Shown: one piece after another, positions 7,781 through 16,325 of the stretch
Position numbering within the stretch: the stretch's first letter is position 1
Layout of the letters: the number at the start of each line of letters is the position of its first letter
Origin: Methanoculleus marisnigri
GTDB taxonomy: Archaea; Halobacteriota; Methanomicrobia; Methanomicrobiales; Methanoculleaceae
NCBI GenBank assembly: GCA_002503885.1
Contig: DASQ01000102.1
Coordinates: 1 to 42,426, forward strand
Length of the DNA: 42,426 bases
Direction of reading: 5' to 3'
Made by a program: the position numbers and the translations under genes
The notes under the pieces: model-generated
The model's database searches: none
The model's input: only the letters and a program-made list of their open reading frames with translations
What the model was told of the DNA's origin: nothing

Positions 7781-8992
7781 TCAACTACCCCCGACTGAAG
7801 TCGGGGGCATGATGCTGTAGGTGGCACCATGCTCTTTACAGGCTTGCGATTCCACCTCTCCCCCGTCACCGGGGGAGCGGACCGCAATAGGCCGGTTGAC
7901 GGCGGCCCTGGCAGCGATGTTCTTCGCTGCATTCTGATCGGCGTTCTCGGTATACCCACACGCGAGGCAGCGGAACGCTGCCTGGCTCGAGCGGTTGTCG
8001 GGGTGGACGAACCCGCAGACGCTGCACTGCTGGCTCGTATACGCCCCGCCGATCACCTTCACCGCAACCCCAGCCCGTCGGGCCTTGTACTCGATGAAGG
8101 ATCGGAGCTGATAAAACGCCCATTTGTGATGTCGCTCGCGCTGGAACTTCTTAACCGTGGTCCGCAGGAGGATGCCTTTGAGCTCTTCCAGAGCAATCCC
8201 CCGCTTCGTGCCTTGTGTAGCGCAAACGATCCGCTTGCTGATGACGTGGTTGGTGTTGGTCTTAAACCGGCGTTCTCTCCCGGAGATCTGGCGCAGTTTC
8301 CTCTTGGCCGACTTTGTCCCCATCTTCTGGAGTATCCCCCGGAGCCTGCCGTACCGTCGCCGCACCTTCTCGGTCGCTGCGCTGGAGAAGATCTCTCCGT
8401 CACTCGTGGTGGCGATGTTCACCACCCCGAGATCGACCCCGAGGTACTCGGTCGGAGGTTCGATCTCAACATCCGGAGTTTCCACAGTCGCATAGAGCCA
8501 GAACGCGCCGTCCCGGTAGACAGGGTCGGTCTGCTTGACGGTCGCGACCGCTGGGAAGTGATCGGGCTTGCTGTAGCGGAGGTGGATCCTGCCGTCCAGC
8601 GTCCAGATGCTCACCCGGTTCTGCCCGATGGAGAGTACCCGGGCATCGTAGCAGACGGCCCCGTGCTCCCGGAACGAGATCTCGGAGAGAGACTTCAGGG
8701 GTTTGCCAAGGGCGGCGAGCACCTTGTTCTGCTCCTTGATCGCTTCTGTGGTGCTCCGGTAACTGCCGGCAACCTTGCGGATCGCAAGCTGGGCCATCTG
8801 GGCAGAGAGCCCGAAGGTCTCCCGGATGGAGTAATACAGCCGCTTCTGCAGGCCGATGTTGGAGAACTGCCGTTCAGAAAAGGCAACCGGCGAGGCGGCG
8901 TTGCAGGCTGCATTGTACCGCTCCATCGTGGCAAACAGCATCCGCCGTTCGTCGGGAGACGCAAAAAACCGCAACTTCGTCACCGATTGCAT
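7781..8992 (-). CDS. tnpB: TnpB-type RNA-guided nuclease of an IS200/IS605-group element
   Basis: A 403-residue OrfB/TnpB protein. Catalytic RuvC residues are present: D187 in YLGVDLGVVN, E269/E270 in ALEELKG, and D352 in ENADQNAAKN. The zinc-binding pairs CSVC (323-326) and CLAC (342-345) surround the last. TnpB proteins are guided by a right-end (omega) RNA and cut DNA next to a short motif, favouring retention of the element. Start at ATG 8992 is supported by AGGAGGT just upstream. The last codons (MPPTSVGGS) are encoded by the right-end hairpin. No TnpA transposase is present, so it is a non-autonomous element. It looks intact. Confidence 0.93.
   Translation of the reverse strand: MQSVTKLRFFASPDERRMLFATMERYNAACNAASPVAFSERQFSNIGLQKRLYYSIRETFGLSAQMAQLAIRKVAGSYRSTTEAIKEQNKVLAALGKPLKSLSEISFREHGAVCYDARVLSIGQNRVSIWTLDGRIHLRYSKPDHFPAVATVKQTDPVYRDGAFWLYATVETPDVEIEPPTEYLGVDLGVVNIATTSDGEIFSSAATEKVRRRYGRLRGILQKMGTKSAKRKLRQISGRERRFKTNTNHVISKRIVCATQGTKRGIALEELKGILLRTTVKKFQRERHHKWAFYQLRSFIEYKARRAGVAVKVIGGAYTSQQCSVCGFVHPDNRSSQAAFRCLACGYTENADQNAAKNIAARAAVNRPIAVRSPGDGGEVESQACKEHGATYSIMPPTSVGGS
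7788..7807. repeat. Right-end hairpin of the tnpB element
   Basis: CCCCCGACTGAAGTCGGGGG forms a 9-bp stem with a 2-base tip. It lies inside the last codons of tnpB, as expected for the right end of this group, where the guide scaffold is also encoded. Confidence 0.75.
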
Positions 8993-9079
8993 ACACCTCC
9001 TCTGTTGGACCTCCCCCCGGCATAAAGAATACCCGTGTGAGGTGAAAGTGTATCGGGACACGGCGAGGGCCGATTCCTT

Positions 9080-9099
9080 CCCCGACTTAAGTCGAGGGG
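9080..9099. repeat. Left-end hairpin of the tnpB element
   Basis: CCCCGACTTAAGTCGAGGGG contains the perfect 12-base palindrome CGACTTAAGTCG. It closely resembles the right-end hairpin (shared CCCCGACT and AGTCG arms), which identifies both as ends of one element. Confidence 0.7.
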
Positions 9100-9397
9100 C
9101 TCTTCGACCCATGATCCTGAAGGTGTCGGTACCGAAGAGCACCCCGGAGACCTGTGCAGCAGACCGACGGAGGGTGCACCTCACAGCCGGGCTCTTTTTC
9201 CAGTGCCGGCACCCGGCTATGGTCGACCGGACCCCATCGCCGACGATCGGGATTTCGATGTGCTCTGCCCGTCGCAGGCTACCACCGAATCCAGCGACCG
9301 ATCAATGGAATCCTTTTTCCTTTTCAACGATGTTAACTTCATAGTACCTGGTGCAGACGCATTTCCATCTACACCGAACCGAGCGAAGGTCACACCC
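9100..9397. other. Intergenic region between tnpB element and methyltransferase, 298 bases
   Basis: Open frames exist but give low-complexity translations. The region should contain the promoter of the methyltransferase/radical SAM pair. Nothing else seen. Confidence 0.35.
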
Positions 9398-10057
9398 ATG
9401 CATGAGAAACAGGACAAATTCGACAAAACAGGCGCCGGCGGTATGGACGAGATCGCAAAGACCCTCTTCGCCCCGATATACCCGGTGATCGCGCAGGATA
9501 TCATCGATCGCTTCGGCATCACCGAAGGCATCTGCATCGACATCGGCAGCGGGCCGGCCTCGCTGGCGATCGCCATCGCAGCGCGTTCCAGCCTCTCGGT
9601 CATCGCCCTGGACTCCTCAGGCGACATGCACGAGGTTGCATCAAAAAATATTGCCGGAGCAGGCCTATCCAACCGTATACGCCTCCTGCAGGGGGATGTG
9701 CACGACATCCCGCTCGCCGACGACACCGCGGACCTGATCGTCAGCAGGGGCTCGATGTTCTTCTGGGACGACATCCACACTGCCTTCCGCGAGATCTACC
9801 GGGTCCTTAGACCGGGCGGAAAAACCTGCATCGGCGGGGGGTTCGGCAACAAGGAACTGCGCGACGCTATCTCGGCGGAGATGATCCGCCGGAATCCCGA
9901 CTGGAAGAAGTTCAACAGGAAAAACATCTCGCCAGAGAATGTGGAGCGGTTCCGGACCATGTTAAACGAGATTGGCGTCCCTTCGTTCGAGATCCTCCAT
10001 GGGGACAGGGGGTTCTGGATCGTCCTTTCCAAGACGGTGGGCGGAGCACTCCCATGA
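9398..10057 (+). CDS. Class I SAM-dependent methyltransferase
   Basis: A 219-residue Rossmann-fold methyltransferase. Motif I is IDIGSGPAS (47-55); the acidic end of strand 2 is ALDSSGDM; the post-motif segment LLQGDVHDIPLADDTADLIVSRG is typical of the UbiE/type 11 group. The substrate is not evident. I chose ATG 9398, which is preceded by GAAGGT; the frame is open farther upstream but reads like non-coding sequence. Its stop overlaps the start of the radical SAM fusion by 4 bases (ATGA), so the two proteins probably act in one pathway. Confidence 0.85.
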   Translation: MHEKQDKFDKTGAGGMDEIAKTLFAPIYPVIAQDIIDRFGITEGICIDIGSGPASLAIAIAARSSLSVIALDSSGDMHEVASKNIAGAGLSNRIRLLQGDVHDIPLADDTADLIVSRGSMFFWDDIHTAFREIYRVLRPGGKTCIGGGFGNKELRDAISAEMIRRNPDWKKFNRKNISPENVERFRTMLNEIGVPSFEILHGDRGFWIVLSKTVGGALP

Positions 10058-11817
10058 AATGCCCTGTCTGCGAAATCGGGTGCGACATCGCCGAGGGGCG
10101 ATCCGGCCGGTGCAGGATGTACATAAACCGGAACGACGAGATCGTCGAGCGGTTTCCCGAATCCTACCTGACCATGCTCCCCATCACCATAGAAACGATG
10201 CCGATGATCCATTTCGCCCCGAAGAACAAATTCTTCCAGGTTAGCACCGTCGGGTGCAACTTCACCTGCCCGGGGTGCATCTCGGAGACCCTGACCGTGC
10301 ACGCCGACGCGGTGGCCGGCGCCCTCACGACCGCATCGCCGGAGGAGGTCGTGCGGCGGGCACAGGCGGAAGACTGCACCGGCATCGTCTTCTGCCTCAA
10401 CGATCCCACCGCCTCGTACTTCACCTTCCTCGCCCTCGCAAGGGAGGCAAAAGCGGCCGGTCTCCGGGTGGGGTGCTCGACGAACGGGTACTTCACGGAG
10501 CATGCACTCGCCACCCTCATTCCCTCCCTCGACTTCGTCAACATCGGCCTGAAGGGGTCGTCCGACAAACGCTACCGCGAGTGCGGTGCAAAGTCCGCGG
10601 ACCCGGTCTTTCGGAACATCCGGACGCTGCATGAGAAGGGGGTGCATGTGGAGGTCTCGGCGATGTACATCCACGGCGCCGACGAGGAGATCCTCAACGC
10701 CGCACGGCGGGTGGCGGAGATATCCCCCGACATCCCGCTGCAGGTGATGCGGTTCGTGCCCTTCGGCGAAGCGGCTCCCGGCCTCGAACCGACGATCCGG
10801 GAATCGGAACACGTGACAGACCGCCTGCGCGCGATCCTCCGCTACGTCTACCTCTTCAACTCGCCCGGCACGGGCTATCTCAACACCGTCTGCCCGGTCT
10901 GCGGCACTGCGGTCATCGAACGGGAGTTCTACGGCCCCATGGGCTGCCGCACCTCTGCCGCCCTCGAGGGCGGCAGGTGCCCCTGCGGCTGGCAGGCACC
11001 CATTCGGGGGGATATCTGTGCAGAGCAGTATACGGAATACGGCATGCTCGGCGGCTACCGGACCACCCGGGCCATCGAGATGGCCCACGCCATACTGGTC
11101 ACCCTCGGCATCCGGGACGACGAGGAGCTCGGCGCCGTTCTCGGCGATATCGTCAGGGAAGACTTCATCCGGGGTATGCACGACCGCATTCAGCAGATTG
11201 ATTCCTGGCTCGGCCTGATCGCGGAGCTCGCAGCACGTGCGGGACGCGAAGAGGAAGGCAAAGAACTGATCTCGTTCCTCCGGGAGCGCATCGATCGTAT
11301 CGCCGCCGGCAGCGCCCTCGCCAGAACCCGCCCCCGTGTCTACTACTCGATGGGCTACCCGCTCTTCGCCCTGAACGCGGATCGGTTCGAGACCAACCTG
11401 GTGGAGACGGCAGGAGGAACCTGTGTCAACAAGCGCCTGAAGCGGAAAGGAAAGCCCGGTGTCAACATCACCGTCGAAGAATTGAACGAGCTCAATCCCG
11501 AATACATGTTCATCTCGGGGTTCCTCTCCTCACCGGCGTCCGACTATCTCCACTACTGCACCGAGCACGGGGTTGAGAGCGACGCCGTCGGGGCAGGGAG
11601 AGTCTACAATGTGCCTGCGGGATGGGATTTCGGCAGCCCGCGGTGGATCCTGGGGTTCATGTTTCTCGCAAACACCCTCCACCCGGAGACCTTCTCTTTT
11701 GACCTGGAGCACGAGCAGCGGGAATTTTACAGGAGGTTCTATGGTATTACCGGAGATGGGTTCGTCGCGAACCGCGACTTTTCCCGGCCGGTGATTGGTG
11801 CGCCGGAGGATGAATAA
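10054..11817 (+). CDS. Radical SAM protein fused to a BtuF/TroA-like substrate-binding domain
   Basis: A 587-residue fusion. The N terminus has a cysteine motif CPVCEIGC...C (C3, C6, C10, C20) like PflA-related proteins. The radical SAM cluster is VGCNFTCPGC (C68, C72, C75). A third cysteine block (CPVCGTAV, MGCRTSA, GRCPCGW; about 290-330) may bind zinc or an extra cluster. From about residue 425 the sequence becomes a periplasmic-binding-protein fold (RVYYSMGYPLFALNADRFE, ELNELNPEYMFISGF), as in metal or cobalamin binding proteins. There is no signal peptide, so this binding domain should be cytoplasmic, which is odd. Coupled by ATGA overlap to a methyltransferase. Substrate unknown; a metal-chelate or cofactor maturation role is inference. 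Confidence 0.8.
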   Translation: MKCPVCEIGCDIAEGRSGRCRMYINRNDEIVERFPESYLTMLPITIETMPMIHFAPKNKFFQVSTVGCNFTCPGCISETLTVHADAVAGALTTASPEEVVRRAQAEDCTGIVFCLNDPTASYFTFLALAREAKAAGLRVGCSTNGYFTEHALATLIPSLDFVNIGLKGSSDKRYRECGAKSADPVFRNIRTLHEKGVHVEVSAMYIHGADEEILNAARRVAEISPDIPLQVMRFVPFGEAAPGLEPTIRESEHVTDRLRAILRYVYLFNSPGTGYLNTVCPVCGTAVIEREFYGPMGCRTSAALEGGRCPCGWQAPIRGDICAEQYTEYGMLGGYRTTRAIEMAHAILVTLGIRDDEELGAVLGDIVREDFIRGMHDRIQQIDSWLGLIAELAARAGREEEGKELISFLRERIDRIAAGSALARTRPRVYYSMGYPLFALNADRFETNLVETAGGTCVNKRLKRKGKPGVNITVEELNELNPEYMFISGFLSSPASDYLHYCTEHGVESDAVGAGRVYNVPAGWDFGSPRWILGFMFLANTLHPETFSFDLEHEQREFYRRFYGITGDGFVANRDFSRPVIGAPEDE

Positions 11818-11838
11818 TCCTCCATTCCACGAACCCTT

Positions 11839-12678
11839 TCAGTCGTACCGAAGCCGCAGGCCGACGCCGACCTCATGCAGGGGTGCGGCGTGCGCAAGCG
11901 CGATTGTTGCCTCAAATCCGGTGCAATGACAGGCGTGGACCGCCGCAGGCTGCAGCCTCTCGAAATAACGGCATGTGGCCCGGATCTGTTCCCCCGGCGC
12001 ACTGAGGAGATGGAACCCACCGATGACGTCGGCCACGCGTTCCTCCCCGGTAACCTCGCGTGCCTGCTCGATGGTGTTGCAGATTCCCGAGTGGGCGCAC
12101 CCGGCGATAACCACCAGCCCGCGGTCGGTCAGGCAGGCAATCGCCGTATCGTCGACAACCGGGTCCGGCACCCATCGGCCGCCCCTGAGAGTCTCCCCCA
12201 CCGTCTGCCTGCCCTCGAAATCGTGCCGCCGTGCGATCTCCCCGAGGAACACGACGCGATCGGTGATCCAGACCGGGTCCGCGCTCAGCCGGACCTCGCC
12301 GCGCGAGGCGAGGGTGTCCCTGGCGATGAAACACCCGATATTCCGCCCTTGTTCGTCCCGTTTCGGGACAAAACTATCGGGATGGGCCAGGACCATGGGG
12401 GACGTCACCTCCCTGCCCTCGATCGAGGCCTCGATACTGCGCCTGACCAGCGCATCCAGCCCGCCGGTATGGTCGAGGTGCCCGTGGGAGAGCACGATCC
12501 AGTTCGCCAGGAGAGGGTCGATGCTCATTTTGTAGGCGTTGTCGAGAAAGAGGTCAGAACACCCGGTGTCAAAGAGGATGCTCACATCCCCGTCCCTGAG
12601 GAACAGGGAAAAACCGGGCTCCCCCCGGAAATAACGGTCGGTGAGGGTGGAGTTGTCCACCAGAATGAAAAGTTCCAT
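11839..12678 (-). CDS. Metallo-beta-lactamase-fold hydrolase (COG1237-like)
   Basis: A 279-residue protein. The metal motif SHGHLDHTGG gives HxHxDH at 65-70; later ligands are in GCAHSGICN and HACHCTG. The GCxHSGI signature is that of the COG1237 group, often named dihydropterin-(ribofuranosyl)aminobenzene phosphate synthase-like in methanogens, though that function is not established for all members. Start at ATG 12678 puts the first strand at the N terminus. It is convergent with the radical SAM fusion, 21 bases apart. Confidence 0.82.
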   Translation of the reverse strand: MELFILVDNSTLTDRYFRGEPGFSLFLRDGDVSILFDTGCSDLFLDNAYKMSIDPLLANWIVLSHGHLDHTGGLDALVRRSIEASIEGREVTSPMVLAHPDSFVPKRDEQGRNIGCFIARDTLASRGEVRLSADPVWITDRVVFLGEIARRHDFEGRQTVGETLRGGRWVPDPVVDDTAIACLTDRGLVVIAGCAHSGICNTIEQAREVTGEERVADVIGGFHLLSAPGEQIRATCRYFERLQPAAVHACHCTGFEATIALAHAAPLHEVGVGLRLRYD

Positions 12679-13023
12679 GCAATTGCACAGGGGGTCGGCG
12701 CGAGAGCGGAAAAATGTAGTGTTCGTGGCGGATTGTCTCCCAGGGGATGCGTGTATCTCCTGTTCCCCACCGTTCTCGCTCCTTCCACACTCTTTTCCGC
12801 ATAGAAGGGCACCCATAGCGCAAGCACCTGAATCATGTCGTGCGTGAACGGTACGAGACGCCCATAGGCTCACCCGGGCACCACGCTCCCCACACCTTCA
12901 GCGCCTCCCGCCGGGCAGGTGGCGGTAGGGGGCCCGTGACGCACCTCAGCGGTCAGACATGGGTACATCAACCCGTGCATGTACGGAAAAAGGTGGTTGC
13001 GTGCAGGAATGCTCCGCTGTAGT
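12679..13023. other. Intergenic region, 345 bases
   Basis: No convincing coding sequence on either strand. It lies downstream of the carboxymuconolactone-decarboxylase-like gene and upstream of the hydrolase. A T-run on the minus strand near 12988 may be a terminator for the former. Confidence 0.35.
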
Positions 13024-13359
13024 TTACCTGAACTCTTTGATCGCGTCCTGCACGACCTTAACATACATCAGCGAGGGGCCGCCGCCCATCACCGCAGCCA
13101 CCATCGCGGACTCGATCATCTCCTCGGGAGTTGCACCGAGGTCAAGGCACTTCTTGGCGTGGATAGCAATGCACCAGGTGCTCTGAGACTTCACAGAGAG
13201 CGCGAGGGCTATCAACTCCTTCATCTTGTTGTCAAGGGCGCCCGGTTTTACCACGCCCCCCATAAACGCAGTAAAGCCCTCCATCGCCGCAGGCACCTGC
13301 TCCCTGAGCGCGCCGAGACTCTCATGCTGTTCAACGGTTAAATCAGTAATATATCCCAT
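13024..13359 (-). CDS. Carboxymuconolactone decarboxylase / AhpD-like protein
   Basis: A 111-residue all-helical protein with the family core KMKELIALALSVKSQSTWC followed by IAIHAKKCLDLGATPEEMIE and a glycine-rich C-terminal helix start. AhpD relatives use a CxxC pair and His; here the site reads CIAIHAKKC, so the first Cys and His are kept but the classic CxxC is not. It may be a redox protein or a decarboxylase-fold protein of other function. Start at ATG 13359 has the site GAGGTG upstream. It follows the DUF169 remnant by 23 bases. Confidence 0.85.
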   Translation of the reverse strand: MGYITDLTVEQHESLGALREQVPAAMEGFTAFMGGVVKPGALDNKMKELIALALSVKSQSTWCIAIHAKKCLDLGATPEEMIESAMVAAVMGGGPSLMYVKVVQDAIKEFR

Positions 13360-13382
13360 CTTTTTCACCTCATTTCCAGTTC

Positions 13383-13643
13383 TCATACCGAACCCGATGC
13401 ACCGGTGACGAGCTGCACGGCCTCGGCCACTTCGATCAGCATCTCCACAGGGAAGTCCATAACCATCCTGTCATCCGGAATTCCGGAAGGCGTAGTGGCG
13501 CTCTCCCCACCGATCTCCTCGAACCCTCCAGGCAGGTCATCAGCGGGTTCTGCAATCTTCACTATGATTGGTGACCTGCTCGGTCCGAGGTGCGTCTTCA
13601 ACGTTTCTGCTGCTTTTGCGTAGTTGATATCCTCCGTTATCAT
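13383..13643 (-). pseudogene. DUF169-like protein with an internal deletion
   Basis: An 86-residue frame. The N-terminal half (INYAKAAETLKTHLGPSRSP, then IIVKIAEPADDLPGGFEEI) matches the start of DUF169 proteins, which are about 200-240 residues. The C-terminal part (DDRMVMDFPVEMLIEVAEAV) resembles their end. The middle 120 or so residues are missing without breaking the frame. The start codon is uncertain: ATG 13643 precedes a GGAGG rather than following one. Upstream sequence is AT-rich. Probably a decayed gene, possibly a translated remnant. Confidence 0.5.
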
Positions 13644-13854
13644 CTCTTTCACGTATTCGCATCGTATCAGCACGAAAAGAAGTTCGTTTCCGAAAAGTGG
13701 TGTGGCAAGAAAAACTAGACAGTTACTGGCTGTTTTTGCTGTAGTTGCCGGAGCGGTTGTAGTATCGATGGTACTATCTTCTTTACATCGTACTGATACC
13801 AGGTAGTAATGCCCCAGTTCATATGAATCTATGTGTTGGGACAACCCTTTGCGA

Positions 13855-13860
13855 TTATAA
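13855..13860 (+). promoter_or_regulatory. TATA box for the 46-residue ORF
   Basis: TTATAA followed by GGC, about 43-48 bases upstream of ATG 13903, which has GGAAGG at 13891-13896. The spacing gives a leader of about 20 bases. Confidence 0.4.
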
Positions 13861-13902
13861 GGCATAATCTAACGCGAAATACGCGGGAATGGAAGGTTCT
13901 GT

Positions 13903-14043
13903 ATGGGTTTTACTGCACCTCCCGGCACCGGGGGACAACCTGCAATAATCCCGGCAGATGCGGACTGTGATGCCCGGGAGATCGGCCAGTACAACCGGAA
14001 CCGTGAAATGCTTTCCAGAGTCTACCAGGTTGGCACAGATTAG
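13903..14043 (+). CDS. Small ORF of 46 residues, unknown
   Basis: ATG at 13903 with ribosome binding site GGAAGG six bases upstream and a TATA box at the right distance. The product starts MGFTAPPGTGGQPAIIPADA and ends in a charged helix (REIGQYNRNREMLSRVYQVG). I do not recognise it. Its stop overlaps the stop of the convergent zip gene by 4 bases. Good signals favour a real small protein; it may also be a fragment. Confidence 0.4.
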   Translation: MGFTAPPGTGGQPAIIPADADCDAREIGQYNRNREMLSRVYQVGTD

Positions 14044-14852
14044 CTGAATGTGACATCCAGCACCATCATAGTCACAAAACCGACGAGCAGGCCCGTCGTG
14101 GCGATCTTTTTATTCCCGTGCATCTGCGACTCAGGGATCACCTCTTCCCCGACAACAAAGATCATCGCACCGGCAGCAAAGGCGAGGGCATACGGGAGCA
14201 GCGGTTGGACGGCGAACACCACGGCTGCCCCGAAAACAGCGGCAATGGGTTCTACGATCGCAGAGAGCTGACCATACCAGAAACTCCTGAGCCTGGAATA
14301 CCCTTCCCCAACGAGCGGGGCCGATACGGCAAAACCTTCCGGGAAGTTCTGAAGGGCAATGCCGAGAGTAAGAGCAAGCGCTGCTCCCAGAGAGTCTTGT
14401 GAGAGGCCTGAAGCGACGGCACCAAAAGCCACCCCGACCGCAAGCCCTTCCGGGATATTGTGCATCGTGATGGCGATCACGAGAAGCGTTGTCCTGCGCA
14501 GGGATGAACCCGGCCCTTCCGTCTCGGAGGGAGGGTACCCCGGGTGGAGGTGCGGGAGCAGGGAATCAAGTCCTCTCAGGAATATGCCGCCGGCGATGAA
14601 CCCCACAGCCGCCGGTATGCAGGCCCATAGACCGGTCGACCCGGAAAACTCGACAGCGGGCAAAAGGAGCGACCAGAAGCTGGCGGATATCATAATACCG
14701 CCTGCAAACCCCAGCATGCCGTCCAGTGTCCGGCGATTTATCTCGCGGGTGAAGAAAATGCCCCCGGCGCCGAGAGCGGTCAGCCCCCAGGTGAACAATC
14801 CGGCAAGAAGCGCCTGCAGAACCGGATTTAACCCGGCAAAATAAGCGAGCAT
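14040..14852 (-). CDS. ZIP-family divalent metal transporter
   Basis: A 270-residue membrane protein with about eight hydrophobic segments. Transmembrane segment 4 carries the signature MHNIPEGLAVG and segment 5 the second motif LQNFPEGFAVS; both supply the His/Asn/Glu metal ligands in the channel. A short histidine-containing loop (LLPHLHPGYPP) lies between segments 3 and 4. ZIP proteins bring zinc, iron or manganese into the cytoplasm. It is transcribed alone; no metal-regulator site was identified upstream. The next gene upstream on the same strand is a Dps-like ferritin. Confidence 0.92.
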   Translation of the reverse strand: MLAYFAGLNPVLQALLAGLFTWGLTALGAGGIFFTREINRRTLDGMLGFAGGIMISASFWSLLLPAVEFSGSTGLWACIPAAVGFIAGGIFLRGLDSLLPHLHPGYPPSETEGPGSSLRRTTLLVIAITMHNIPEGLAVGVAFGAVASGLSQDSLGAALALTLGIALQNFPEGFAVSAPLVGEGYSRLRSFWYGQLSAIVEPIAAVFGAAVVFAVQPLLPYALAFAAGAMIFVVGEEVIPESQMHGNKKIATTGLLVGFVTMMVLDVTFS

Positions 14853-14971
14853 CGTGTTACTTCTGGACTACTTCCATGACCCGGTCTGATGCCGGGTCTA
14901 AGGATTCGGCACCCGGACGGACGGTATTACTTCATCATAGCCTAAAAAGATGAGGGGAGATCTTCCTTCCT

Positions 14972-15523
14972 CTATCGAAGGAACTTCGAAACAAAAGGCG
15001 ACGTCTCTCCTCTCCGCAGGAAATGACCTGAAGGACCTTCTCCGAGAAATTCGGAGAACCATGACTCGTGCTCGATCTCCTCATTGAGGATCGAGAGTGA
15101 GAGGTCGTAGGTACGGTGATCCTTGCCGGCAGTCAGGTTGCAGATCTCCGTATACCCTCTTACGGCACATCGCTCCGCGTTCACCAGCACCGTGAGCATC
15201 CCGGTGATATCTCTCGGGTCTTCCGGCAACCGTGCGGGCCTGCAGGCAGACATCTCGTGGAAATCCACCATGCTTTCGGGGAGTTTTCCACCCAGTTCAT
15301 AAATGCGGGGAACAAGCGCCTCGAAATGGTTGCGATCCTCGACGCGTGCCGTCTCCGCGATCTCTTTTATCCCCTCTCCCTCAAGCCCGATCAGGTTGAC
15401 GCGGAGAATGGTATAGTAGTAATACGTCGTCAGTTCGGCCGATGCATTCTTTACGAGCAGTTCAAGGAGTTTTTCGACGTCGACTCCTGCCTTCTCCACC
15501 ATTTCACGTGCAACTTTCGCCAT
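14972..15523 (-). CDS. Dps-like ferritin (DPSL type)
   Basis: A 183-residue four-helix protein with di-iron ligands: E30 (SAELTTYYYY), E62 and H66 (VEDRNHFEAL), E117 (NAERCAVRGY), then E151/H152 in the NEEIEHESW helix. Cysteines C94 and C119 lie beside the site, as in archaeal Dps-like (thioferritin) proteins that detoxify peroxide with iron. The gene has a GAGGTG site before ATG 15523. Neighbouring zip gene suggests a metal or oxidative-stress theme. The cage assembly is inferred from the family. Confidence 0.82.
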   Translation of the reverse strand: MAKVAREMVEKAGVDVEKLLELLVKNASAELTTYYYYTILRVNLIGLEGEGIKEIAETARVEDRNHFEALVPRIYELGGKLPESMVDFHEMSACRPARLPEDPRDITGMLTVLVNAERCAVRGYTEICNLTAGKDHRTYDLSLSILNEEIEHESWFSEFLGEGPSGHFLRRGETSPFVSKFLR

Positions 15524-15673
15524 GTTTCCACCTCAGTCGGGTTACAACCGGCTCCGGCGACAGATCGTTCTTTTGGTATATAACCCTTGAGACGAGACGG
15601 CAAACAGAACGGGCAATGCGCATTCTCTGCGAGCGGCGTAATCTTCATTAATTGTTAGGTCCAATACGGCTCT

Positions 15674-16093
15674 ATGAAGTTCCCGTCACCGACCGCATTC
15701 CTTTGCTGTGCGTTAATTTTCATTCTCTTTTCCAGCGGCTGTATGACCTATACCGAAAACCGGGATAACGAAAACAGGACATATTTTATGGAAAAAGTGA
15801 ATGAAAGCCAGGAATATTTCGATAACTTAGTCGCATCGGACCCGGTCAACGCCACGGCGTGGTGCGTCCGGGGAATGTACTACAACAATCACTACAACCA
15901 GTACGCCGAAGCGATGGAGAGCTGCAATAAGGCACTTGAACTGGACCCGGAATACGGGCTGGCCTGGTACCTGAAAGGAGTCATTCTGACGAATATGAAT
16001 ATGACCGACGAGGCGGCGGCGTGTTTTGAGAATGCGACGAGGTACGATCCCGGGCTGGCGAAGGATGTGCAGTTCGTTGTCGGCAATATGTGA
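15674..16093 (+). CDS. TPR-repeat lipoprotein
   Basis: A 139-residue protein. A signal peptide (MKFPSPTAFLCCALIFILFS) ends in a lipobox-like SSGC with the likely lipidated C23. The rest is two tetratricopeptide repeats: the first around NATAWCVRGMYYNNHYNQYA and the second around GLAWYLKGVILTNMNMTDEA. It should sit on the outer face of the membrane and bind a protein partner. The partner is unknown. Confidence 0.75.
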   Translation: MKFPSPTAFLCCALIFILFSSGCMTYTENRDNENRTYFMEKVNESQEYFDNLVASDPVNATAWCVRGMYYNNHYNQYAEAMESCNKALELDPEYGLAWYLKGVILTNMNMTDEAAACFENATRYDPGLAKDVQFVVGNM

Positions 16094-16325
16094 TGATGCG
16101 GATTTATAATGCATTCCCGGGAGCAATGCTCATCTGCCCTGACCGGCGACGGTTGCCGTCTCCCTATCACCCCTCACGATGGAGGCATCACCGTGCCGCG
16201 GAGGAGAGGACCGCCCGGGAGCTCGGTCTTGCGAGATGAACCGGGACGGATTTCAGGCTCACGGCGAGCAATAGATTAAAGCAATCCGGCGACGAAAGGA
16301 GACGTATAGCAGGGATGTGCAGCAT

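Larger units (their letters stand above)
7788..9099 (-). mobile_element. IS200/IS605-group element carrying tnpB only
   Basis: The element is bounded by two similar subterminal palindromes (7788-7807 and 9080-9099) around one tnpB gene. Single-strand transposases of this group recognise such hairpins, so mobility would need TnpA in trans. Exact cleavage sites lie a few bases outside the hairpins and cannot be fixed from one copy. It sits between cobA and the methyltransferase gene. Confidence 0.75.

Noticed and set aside
7829..9025. 398-codon + strand frame opposite tnpB
   Set aside because: Antisense shadow; tnpB has all catalytic motifs on the minus strand.
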